DNA of 64,000 nucleotides from Cucumis sativus (Eukaryota > Streptophyta > Magnoliopsida > Cucurbitales > Cucurbitaceae): positions 558,001-622,000 of the forward strand of contig NC_026657.2 of NCBI RefSeq assembly GCF_000004075.3, read 5' to 3'. Under the pieces are notes generated by a model, which was not told the DNA's origin, ran no database searches, and was given only the letters and a program-made list of their open reading frames with translations. The translations under genes were made by a program, and so were the position numbers. This document shows positions 46,537 through 57,223 of the stretch, piece after piece; position 1 is the first letter of the stretch; every line of letters begins with the position of its first letter.

Positions 46537-48536
46537 TTCCGCAGCTTAGACTGATCGATTAATCCATCATCTGCAAATAACCATTTCAACCGTCTCCTCA
46601 AGTATGGGATTCATCAGAAGCAATCGCATTAATTGCAGCAACGAAATGGTGGGCTATAATGTTAACCAAAAACAGAGACCATCAGGAAGTGGGGTGTCAG
46701 GAAATTAAAGAAGCCACCAAGCATTATTAGATGTTTCATAGCTAACAACCCAAATGGGGTTCCACTTGGTGTGGTGATTCATCAACTGTGGCTCTGAAAT
46801 TTCTAAAACTAAGAATGTGGGTGCATCCGTCGTTTTCCAATCCTGCATGGAAGAAAGGTTAAAGAAGTCGTAGCATAAATCATAAAGAAGACAAAAGAAC
46901 AAAAGTATTGAACTCCATTTGTAAGTGTTTTAGGTGATGGATGCAGTAATTGCTAAGGACAAGGGAAGGTGAAGAAATTAAAATGAGGAGAGAGAGCAGT
47001 TGAACGATGATTAAACATAGCAGCTGAAGGAAGGATTTTCTGACCTTTCTAAAGCATTCATTAGTCAAGATTCATAATTATTTATTTGTTTTACGACCCT
47101 TTACTTAGATAGAATACGTGCAATTGATATCGACTTAATACAATTCTTCCAGAATATGTGTTTGACGATACACAAACAATAACATAATCTACTCTAACTA
47201 TGATATCATTTTTTAAAAAAGTAATCATATAGCTAACATTTTTTTCTAAAATATAATAATTTTTAATAATACAAACTAAATTTAAATACAAAAGAATTAA
47301 GAATTATTATTGTTGTTCCTATTTTTAGTATAATAATAATTATAAAGTGAATATTATCCCAAAAGAAAATTTTCAATAACAAAGTCAATTATTTCATTTT
47401 AAGAAGAAAAAAAGAATTGTGTTAATATTTGTCCCAATCAATAATCTTTAGTCTTAAAGAAAAAATGGTAGCTAGTGCTCCTCTGCTCTTCTTTAAACCA
47501 AAACCACAAATATTATATATATATAGCAATACATTACATATATATTGTCTATCAACGTCACTAATACAGAGATATCAGTGTCTATTATTGATAGAATCTG
47601 AAATTTTGTTACATATTGTAAATATTTCTCTAATAATATAATACATCTAGAGATTTTTGTTATTTAAAAAGTGATTTTAAACAATTGAGGTTTTGAAACT
47701 TAGGGTTGATTAGTTCATGATTTGTTGATAGAAAGGCTATGGTTGATCTTTCATTCTCAAATGAATTGTGAGGTTGCAACCTTGCCAAATAAAATTAATT
47801 AATAGTACTTTGATTATATTAAACATTGATTGAATATAAGATTCCAATTCTTAATCAATCACCCTTTGAGTTAAGAAGAGAAGAGAAGAGAAGAAAAAAT
47901 GGAATATTATTTACAAAATGGTCTACATCAAATGGCATAATTGCTATAAGGGGCCTACTATGCTTTTTGTTAAATTGGAATCCATCATGAAAGCTATATG
48001 TGTTTTGGCCTTTCTATGTAAAAAATGATTAAGCCTCTACTCAAACACTATACCTACATATAAATTGTACCCAACAAATAAAAACTATAGGGGGAGAATA
48101 TTAATCTTAATCAATTTTATCGACTTTGTCATTTGTTACGAAAGTGTAAGTCGAAGCAGTGTTTTTTTTATGGGTGTGTGATGTGTAATTAAAGAGATAT
48201 AAAACTGTGTGATCTAATGATAATGATAAAGATACGTTTGAATGAACAATTACGTAATTTCTTCAGTACAGTTATTTGACTCTCTCACTTTTGCCTTAAA
48301 TTAACTTAATGACATGATGTTTATACAGATTCTTCATCTTGAAAGAAAAACAATCACTGTAACTACTGAATTAGGATCAAAATTATCCTTTTTTTTAGAC
48401 GTGAAATTAAATGGGTTTGTTTTAGTAAAAAAAATAATGATTAGAAATTATGGGGGTTTTCTTTTGGTGAGATAATGAAATTTGAATCCATTTGTTTCTC
48501 CAAAATCATCCTCTCTTGGGACTTTGAATTTTAGTG
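46537..48536. other. Intergenic region MLO to TLP1
   Basis: Left part is MLO leader/promoter and may include an untranslated exon near 46540-46700. The rest is AT-rich, holds a foldback-family half copy (47546-47629), and ends with the presumed 3' UTR of the first thaumatin-like gene. No gene seen. Confidence 0.6.
47546..47629. repeat. Foldback-family half copy
   Basis: CTATCAACGTCACTAATACA, CTATTATTGATAGAATCTG and AAATTTTGTTACATATTGTAAATATTT match the right half of the complete copy at 54914-55080 (ATAATCTGAAATGTTTGCTA and TGTAAATATTTTG). The left arm is not clear. Confidence 0.55.
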
Positions 48537-50163
48537 CTAAGATGAGAAGAAAACCAAAGAGCTTCCAAATATTAACACAAACAAAAGAAAAGACACATCA
48601 ACTTGGTGAGTTCTTGTTGAGCCTCCCATGGCCATATCTACTAGCCATGAACTTTCCGGTAGTGGCATCGTCGTTTGTGCCACCACCCCAGTAGTTCCCG
48701 TCGTCGTCTTTGGTGGCGAATCGGTCGATGATTTTAAGCTGTATAGAGAATCAACTATTAAATTTAAATAAAAACAACTACTTTTTTTAGATCAATTTTA
48801 TTCTCTCAACTTTTGAAAAGTTAAATTAAAAAGCCGGATGTCTATTTCAACATAGTCGAATAAAAAAGTTGATAGTTTATTCTCTATACCTCATGATTTT
48901 AATCGTTAAAACATTTTTTGAAATATAATAAAACTGGAATATTTTCTTTTAGTATTTTTGGTACTTTCTTTAAAGAAAAAAAAGTGAAGGATTAATTACC
49001 CATACTTTACTTTCTTCTATTATTTGTCATGACAACGATGTTTAAAAGTACTACAGTTATCGAAACAAATTCACATGTAAAATTCTAAACGAAAATAGTA
49101 TGTATTGGCTAAAGTTCTTCACAAAATGGTACAAATGAATATTTGTTTAAAGTTGGGAACTAAAATAGATCAAAATAATCTATATGTATAAAGTAAATAT
49201 TTTTAAAATTAGTAAAATAAATTAAAAGATGTGATAAATATTATATTGATATGAATGAATAAGAGTTGGGAGAGACTAATGTAATGGTTGTGTATGAAAC
49301 TATGAAATTGGTATCTTCTTGTACCTTGGAGAAGAAGGGCAAAATGTGACAGTATAATCGGCGCCGGAGCAAGTGAAAGTACTGGTGGCATCATCGTACG
49401 CATAGCTATACGATCTCGGACAAGCCGATTTGAATATCTCTGAGTATTTCGACGGCTTACAAGTCGCCGGTGAACCATACGCCCCACTACAGCAATACTC
49501 CGGCGTCCCAAACTTCTCACACGCACTTCTACACGCCCCTCCCTTCTCCGTCCTAAGCTCCAATGGACACTGCCTGTTCAAGTCCGTCACACACCCCGTC
49601 GACCCACATGCCCCTGTTCCACCCGTCCCCTCAACTATCATCCCCAAATTGTACCCATCCACCAGGCTCACATCGTAGAAATCCGGCGAACTCCCCGATC
49701 CAAGAGTGAACTCCGCCAGAGTTGCTGGTGGTGCTGCTCCAGCGCCCTTGCACTCAATTTCCCCCGACCCACAATCCCCTGTATTACAAACCCCACGCCC
49801 GGAGCCATCAAAGCTGCAGTCTGTTCGACCCCAGAAGCGACCCGACCAGCCCGCCGGCGCTTGAAAAGATCTCGAACTCCCCTTTCGAAGCTCGAAACCG
49901 GTGGTGTCAAACTTCAAGCTGCCGGCGCCGGAGAGAACTCCTGGCCAAACTGTAAAATCGCACTTGTTGACGAATGTAAATTTAGCTCCAAAAGACCCTA
50001 AAATAAAAAAAAAAAAAACAGAGTGAGTGTGAGTAATTAGAAAAACATGAACAATCAAAACCCAAAAGGTGAAAGGAAGCAACAGAGAATTGAGATTGGA
50101 ATTGAAATTACCATGGAGAGTTAAGAAAACAGAGAAGAAAAAGAAAATGGCAAACAAGTCCAT
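48537..50163 (-). CDS. Thaumatin-like protein with C-terminal tail (TLP1)
   Basis: A secreted PR-5 family protein (antifungal or cell-wall glucan-binding). Three exons give 308 residues: 50112-50163, 49325-49997, 48537-48738. A hydrophobic signal peptide (MDLFAIFFFFSVFLTLH) leads to mature KFTFVNKCDFTVWPG. The core has all 16 cysteines of a large TLP (counted through YTVTFCP), GWSGRFWGRTDC, AEFTL, DFYDVSLVDGYN and CVTDLN. The third exon is found past a GT donor at 49324 and a 586-bp intron; it continues in phase as SLKSSTDSPPKTTTGTTG, then PLPESSWLVDMAMGG and a hydrophobic end VSFLLFVLIFGSSLVFF. This tail resembles extended plant TLPs and looks like a possible GPI-anchor signal. If unspliced, the protein would end YKKIPIS. 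Confidence 0.9.
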
Positions 50164-50319
50164 AAGAAATGAAAAAGGGTTTTCAATTTTGTATCCCTTT
50201 TGTTGTTTGTAATGTGGGTTTTCCGATGATGAAAATGGAATTGGAACCTTGTGTTGTTGTGGGGACTCTGTTCTTGGGTTTGGTTAGAAGAGAGTCCTGA
50301 TAATGGATATGAAAATGAG

Positions 50320-50330
50320 TATATATAAAG
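50320..50330 (-). promoter_or_regulatory. Putative TATA box of TLP1
   Basis: CTTTATATATA on the minus strand lies about 160 bp before the TLP1 start codon, implying transcription start near 50290 and a leader of about 130 bases. Sequence-only call. Confidence 0.5.
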
Positions 50331-53132
50331 AAGATTGGGAGAAGAAGAAGAAGAATTGAGGTAGAAAAGATAAAGGGGAAAGTTGAATTCAAGAAAAGGG
50401 AAAAAGAGTTGCTATTTTATGGTTAAATTACTAGTTTTATCTTTTTAGTTCTTCCCTTTTCTTAATACAAAATTAAAAGTCCAAAGATTAGCTAAACAAA
50501 ATTGAAAATCAGAATCATTAAACAAAGAAACTAAAGATGGTTTAAAACATTCAATCAATGGATGATTTTTTTGTGGTTTAAAATGATGGAGGGGGAGGGG
50601 AAATATCTCTCTCCAATTGTTTCATTTCATTTCACTATTAGTAAATGAAAATGATGGATCTTTGTTTTGGTATCATGGAATCCAATGAATTTTGTAAATT
50701 TCTTTTTAGTTGTTTTATGTTCACAACATGATTGGATTGTATTTGGATTTTGCAAACCTATAAAGTGACCAAATTTTTAAAAAATCACACACATATTTTT
50801 CATATTTTTAACATTTTAGTCGGTTACCGACCTCGCATACTAAAAATAAAAATAAGTAAAAATTATGTAATGTTACGCTCAATCCATACAATTACCGTTT
50901 GTTGACTTAAGTACTAGAATTTGTCGTTTATTAATTTATATAAAAAAAAAAGTTGTTAATTATTAAAGTTTAGAATAATATAATACTAATAATAATACTA
51001 ATTGCAACCCCCTACCTAACCAGAAAGAGAGTTAGAAAAATACAAAATTTATACATACCATTTGAGGATTTTAGGGTTTTTTTATTATGTGAGAAAAAAA
51101 TTAATTTAAAGTAAAAGTTAGAAAAATACCAAATAGAATGATTAAGAAGATAAGAAGAAGTGAATAATTATAATAAAAGCAATAATGATGGGAATGATGA
51201 AACAAATTCAAAGATAATTGAAATACAAGTCATCAAAAATGCCAGCGTGTCACTATATAATTGGTCCCTAATCAACCACCATTATCCACGTTTCTATTCA
51301 ATGACTGATGTCACTTTCCTACGTGGCACATATATATATATTTATATTTATTGATCTCCTCAAACAAATTATTACTTATTAATTAATTATGTTTAAAAAT
51401 ACTTAACATCCTGTTAATTTGTTGAAATAAATTTAAGTTATAAATATTTTGTTTGAACAATTTTTTTAAAAAAATATCAATCGAAATTTTGGTAAAGTTA
51501 ATTAAGACGTTGCCATGTTAATTTGTTAATATCGACATTTTTAAAGTTTGAATGTGCGTTCTAGCCAACCCTATAGTTATTTATTATTTTCTTTATAGTC
51601 AAAGCTATACTAATTATTTTGTCATTGTAATATATAAATAACTAATGGATGTGTATATGCAAACAACTTTTGTATTATAATAATTGTCATTTTTTTTTTC
51701 ATGTAAGCGTTATTTAAATAATTTTTTATTTTTCTAACTTTATTAGAAAAAAAATAACGAGAAGGTTGTTCAAGAATCTAAATCGATTCACTTATCAAAG
51801 TTTATAGGGTTTAACTGAAATAATTATAAGTTCTACACGAAATTTTTTCCAAATGAAAAATAACGAGTGCATGTGTTTTAAATTGATACAATGATCAATG
51901 ACAAAAGTGAGTCGATGAATCTCATCCCAAACCTCCTTAAATTATTTGTAGTACTTAAATGACGACTTTTTTTTTTCTTTGCTCCAACTCGATCAAGGGT
52001 TTTTTGGTCAAATTTTGTGTTCTTTTCACATATCTCGTCTTTTGAAATGAGATCAAGTCAAACCATTTGACGGACGATGGATCACAATAGTTAATGAATC
52101 TGTTTTTTTATAGAGTTTTTGTCCAAATCCTAACTAATAACATATTTTTAAATGATAGAAAAGAGTCAATCTTTCCCGTGATCATGATCTAATCATGAAT
52201 ATAAGACCATTATTTTTGTACTATTAAAAAGCACTCTAAACTTTGTGGTAAGTTTAAATGTTATTATCTTCATATGCATGAAATCAAGATAGGCCACACT
52301 GCTTTGGTATCTCTCTTTTTCTCATGAATATGGGTTTGAGAGAGATGGAACTCAAAAAGAAAGCAACCAATTACCTACCAAAACAAGTAAGCAAACTCAC
52401 ATGGGATGATGTGGGAATAGCACCTTTCAATAACATCTCATATATATATCTATATATATATATATTCACATTCTCAATCTCTAAAAGCCCACATGAACTC
52501 CATTTTCTTCCTGATCTCTCTTCTGCTAAAATAACTCAGTACTTCATCCCTACTTCTTTTTTTTACTTTTGAAACAAATTTATTGATCTATGTATGTTAT
52601 GCATGTTTAGTCCTTCAATTTTTAAAAAGATGACATTCTTCTCTTTCTCTCTCTCTCTCTTTTTACTTTTCTTTCACTTGATCCAACTTTCAAAGCTTTA
52701 TTTGCCTTTTATAAGCGACAATACCATGTTGTTTGTTGCTCTAATAGATACAATGAATTATCAATATCTCTAATGCACTTTTGCATGATCTAGAAATATA
52801 AAGGTATAGTTTTGGCTAAGATTTTCGTTATCTATATGTATGAGAAGTTATTACTTGATAAGATAAGATATAGTATATACCGTGTCAAAAGATTTAATGA
52901 AAAAATTGGATAACACTCATGTAATTAACATACACAATTTCCATCTCAATTAGTGTTTAAAAAAAAAAAAAACCACAATAAGACACGCCTTCAAAATCAC
53001 TCAATAATATATATATCAATTTTTTTAAAAAAATGTATCATTAAAAGCACTTTTTGAGAGAGGTTCTAAAAATGAACGAAAGCGATCATTTTAATTTTTA
53101 CATAATCATTCCCGAATGTATCGTTTATTGTG

Positions 53133-53154
53133 TTTTTTTTTTTTTTTTTTTTTT
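53133..53154. repeat. Poly(T) tract, 22 bases
   Basis: Uninterrupted T run followed by GTTGTTGTTG in AT-rich intergenic DNA. Confidence 0.9.
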
Positions 53155-54097
53155 GTTGTTGTTGATTAGACTTTAATGATCTCTGTATTAGGCATTTGAA
53201 GAAAGATATAAGTTAGAATGTGAGCAATTACATCTATCTTGTCTACAAAGGAAAGAACCACTTTGTTTTTTAAGGGCCAATTCAAAATTAATTTTACAAA
53301 AGGTAATGTAATTAAGATTGTTATTGATAACTATTTTTAATTAATAAAATAGAATGAGTATTGCACCAAAAATTTTGGGCACATACTATACTAAATTCTA
53401 ATAAGTTCAAAATACTAACATAACCTATACTAATTTATGAAAAATGTCAAAAAAAAAAAAAAACTTGTTTAACGTCAATTAGATAAAATAACTCAAAAAT
53501 ACTAAATAAACAATTAACCAACATGATATCAACTTTTCTATTGATATATATATATAGTATAACATTTAATTTCTAATAATAGTAAAACAAAAAAACATTA
53601 GAATATGGGTGATGTAAGTATAATATAAATATAGATGATCGTTTAACTTTTTTGTTTTTATAATTTTGATGTTTTCACTTATTAAATGCCATAAATTACG
53701 TTCGGTCGTATTATAAACCACGCAAGTATGACAAAGACAACACTGAAAATTTTGATTCCACTGATTAATATTTTTCATTATATTTAGTAGTTGAATCAAC
53801 TTTAAACTAAAACTAAAAGAAAGTTTATGATCTCAACCGACCTTATAGTATAATGAATTAAGTTCAATTAATATTATAAACTAAAATCATGAACTTTTGT
53901 GCACCATGCATGTGACATATTGTATAAACTAATGGAAGATATAATATGAATTATATTATCATTAGTGGGTTTCATGCAAATCAACTAAATCTCATTTCTA
54001 ATTTTAAATATAATTCTAGTAACTTTTATAGCTAATAAATTGTAAAATCATGAAATAAAAAAATAAAATCGAAGGAAGAGAAAACTTATCATGCAAG

Positions 54098-54101
<4 letters not shown>

Positions 54102-54128
<27 letters not shown>

Positions 54129-54129
54129 T
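54102..54129. repeat. TA microsatellite
   Basis: About 13 consecutive TA dinucleotides in intergenic DNA. Confidence 0.9.
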
Positions 54130-54913
54130 GAGAGAAAAAAAGAAGAGAAATATTAAAAATATAGAGTACGTATCAATAAGAAGACTTCATGCATGAAGAG
54201 AAGATTATTATTATTGTTGAAGGAGAGATTATTAGATTACCAACTTTTTCTCTTTTTTTACTTAATTTTAGAAACCGACACTACTTTTCTCTGAACGACA
54301 ATTCATTCGCAGCCTTTGTCGACGTGTAGTCTGCCGTGTAAAGCTTCTTTCTCAAGATAACATTTTTCAACTTTTCTTTTTTTCTTTTTATTTTTTGAGA
54401 TTTTGTCATATGCTTTTCTTAAAGTTTTACGTCATTTCCACTATGTGTATAATATAGATTTTTGAAAGAAAAAAAAAATGTGGTATAGTTTTTCCTTTTC
54501 AATGCTAAAACAAAACCAAAGTTTAGGGTTTTTGTTATGTATAGTTTAACGTTGGAAAAGTTGGCTAATCCGATACTAATACTAGTAAATTTTCTTCATC
54601 TACGAAAACTCTAGGTTTTCCCTACCTCAATTTTTAGGTAAATTAAATTATATAAACCGTGCTTAATCTAATAAGCTCTCGAACTTATACAAATGTTCAA
54701 ATTAAACTCTCAAAGTTATACGAAAGTTTACGGTGTGTAATTACAATTAGGATGAGTTTTTTTTGTATGGTTTATATTTTTAGAAGTATTAATTTCATTC
54801 ATAATCAATACCTAATTTCGATTATTTTCTTCATCAAATCTTGTTTTGTTTCTTTCATGTTTTAATGATACATGCACGAGGTAGGGGCATTTTTTAAAAT
54901 AATAAAATAAATT

Positions 54914-55080
54914 AAAATATTTACAAATACGTTATAGCAAAATTTTGGATTCTATCAATGATAGTCACTGATAAATTTGTATCACTGTCTATCAATGCTA
55001 CTGATAGAAGCATATTAGTGGTTATCAATACATATTATTCATATAATCTGAAATGTTTGCTATATGTTGTAAATATTTTG
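54914..55080. mobile_element. Complete small foldback MITE
   Basis: Left arm (54914-54963: AAAATATTTACAAATACGTT, ATAGCAAAATTTTGGATTCT) is the reverse complement, with mismatches, of the right arm (about 55030-55080: AATCTGAAATGTTTGCTATA, TGTTGTAAATATTTTG). The loop has repeated CTATCAATG/ATAG steps. It is 167 bp, non-coding, and the best-preserved copy of the family seen in this window. No clear target duplication was found. Confidence 0.7.
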
Positions 55081-57130
55081 TCTTTTTTTTATAATTTCCG
55101 TGTAATAAACCCCAAATTGTAAACGTTAATTGAAACAAAATGGCTTTAGAATTTTAGAAAATAAGATTTGATTATGGTTAAGGCATGTGATATGTTATTT
55201 GATATGTACAATATTGATCACATTTTATATCTATTTATGGAATAAGAAATTAAGAACAAATTTAACTATAAGAGAATTTGAAGACGCAATTGAATTAGGG
55301 GGAAAATTTTACCCTTGAATGAAAAAAGTAAATGGGAAAAAAGTAGTTGAGTCAAAAAGGAAGAAAATATAATCTTCAATGACTTTGGTGTATATGAAAT
55401 CCTTGTCATATTATATATATTTCATGTAATTCCTTCAAAAAGTTTCCTTCTCAAATTAATCACTACCTAATTTCCCTTTAATTCATACATTTCATTATCA
55501 TTATGTCATTTACACTCCTTAGAGAGGAAACAAAAAAAAGAATCATATAGCTTTTGAACAAAAATTTAGAGTATTTATATCTCTTTAATTATGACTAAAC
55601 ATTAACATTTGTTAATGAAAAACTATATTCCTTCTAATACAAACATTAAAATGTAGAAATGGTAACAATCTTTATACATTTAATGGTTCGTCCTTTTATC
55701 ATTTAAGGGTATACTTTTTACAACTATCACAAATTTAAGGGTCCAATTTTAACACTCATATAAGTTTAAGAATTCAAATGTGTCCAACTTCTGAAGTTTG
55801 GATGGAGAGTGTTGGTTAATTAAAGAGGAAAGTCGAAGGATTTTGATTTGAATATTCATGAAAGTTTGACCCACTAATCACGTGAAACATTTAATTCAAA
55901 GTTTGTTATAGAATAACACCTTAGAAAAATGGAAAGTGTAAATGGAGGTAGGAGAATCTAAAAAGAAGGAAAGAAAAAGAAAGAGAGAGGATAAGAGAGT
56001 GTCAAAAGTGATGTGGGAAAGAGTCAAGAAAAGCATATGAATTAGTAATACATACACATACCCAACTCAACCCCATGAGAGAACTAAACCTAAACAAAAA
56101 GGAAAGAAAGATTTTTGAAGAAGCACACATCTTGGAGTTGATACCACTTTTCTTTCTCTTTGGGAGATTGTCTTTCAATTTTTTCATTGCCCCACAAAAC
56201 ATCCTATAACAATTTTAGGTTATGTCGACGAAATGTTTGTTGGTGTGACGGCCAGATTTTCTTGACAACGAGTAACAGGAATAATAGTAATAGTAATCGA
56301 AAGATCTTCTATATGTGTACCACTGTGTCATGCGTCAAGTATAAAGTTGTTTTAACAACCCTTTAATTAATATCTCTACAATTGAATGATATTATGTATC
56401 GATCATTTCAGTTCAAAAGTTTTCTTAAAGTCACATTTACGACAAATAAATTAAGTGATCGTATATAATAATTTTAAATCGAAAAGGCATAGACAAGATT
56501 AGGTGGATGATAGAGAAAGAGTAGTGGATGAAATGTTTGTGTTATTTATGATACTCATCCTCATAACCATTGAATATTAATTTGATTCCTTGGATACTAT
56601 TTCATAATAGAGATAATATAATATTTATTTTCAAAAAGTAGCCCACGATGTTAGAAATGAAATATATTATCTTTATCAAGAATCCAACTTCTAACCCTAC
56701 GAAATTTTCCTTCCTCTCTATGTTAATGCGTTTTCTAAATTGTAAAAATAGAAAATTTAAAAGCAAGTAACCATTCAATAACTCTTTGCTACCTGTCTGA
56801 TAGCCGATATCACTAATTACTTGTCAAATTTACAATATGAAAAAAAGATATATCAAGAACTGGTTTTTTCTAATTTTTTTTTTTGTCATATGATGTAATT
56901 TCTCATTAGAATAACATCGAATTCTCATCTCCATTGCTTTTGTTTTGTGTACAAACAAAAATCTACCCATCCTCTAGAAAAGTTTCTCCCCAATTTTGAT
57001 ACCCAACAAAAAAAGAAGAAAAATTCCCAAAATTAAAAAGAGTTTTCTTTTCTTTTCTTTTCTTTTAAAAAAACCCTAAAAATCTAATACTTATATACAA
57101 CAAAAATACCTATGTAGAATTCCATGCTGT

Positions 57131-57176
57131 ATGGGCCCGAATATGGGCCGAGGGCCCACTAGTGAACATGGGCCCA
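57131..57176. promoter_or_regulatory. Cluster of TGGGCC (Site II-like) motifs
   Basis: Within 46 bp TGGGCC occurs at 57132, 57144 and 57170 on the plus strand and again on the minus strand at about 57152-57158 and 57170-57175. TGGGCC/T Site II elements are known binding sites for TCP factors in promoters of growth and housekeeping genes. Here no start codon of a recognisable gene follows on either strand, so the role is open. Confidence 0.4.
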
Positions 57177-57188
57177 ATGGGGGGGAGG

Positions 57189-57219
57189 TGGAGAAGGAGA
57201 AGGAGAAGGAGAAGGAGAA
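57189..57219. repeat. GGAGAA microsatellite
   Basis: Five near-perfect GGAGAA/GAGAAG units directly after the TGGGCC cluster and just past the TLP2 stop codon. Confidence 0.85.
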
Positions 57220-57223
57220 AGGT

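Larger units (their letters stand above)
50164..57223. other. 7-kb AT-rich intergenic region between the two TLP genes
   Basis: Starts with the TLP1 leader and a TATA box at 50320-50330. The rest is very AT-rich with a 22-base T run (53133-53154), a TA microsatellite (54102-54129) and a complete foldback element (54914-55080). Motifs TGGGCC cluster at 57131-57176 just beyond the last TLP2 exon, followed by a GGAGAA repeat. No coding exon seen. Confidence 0.6.
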
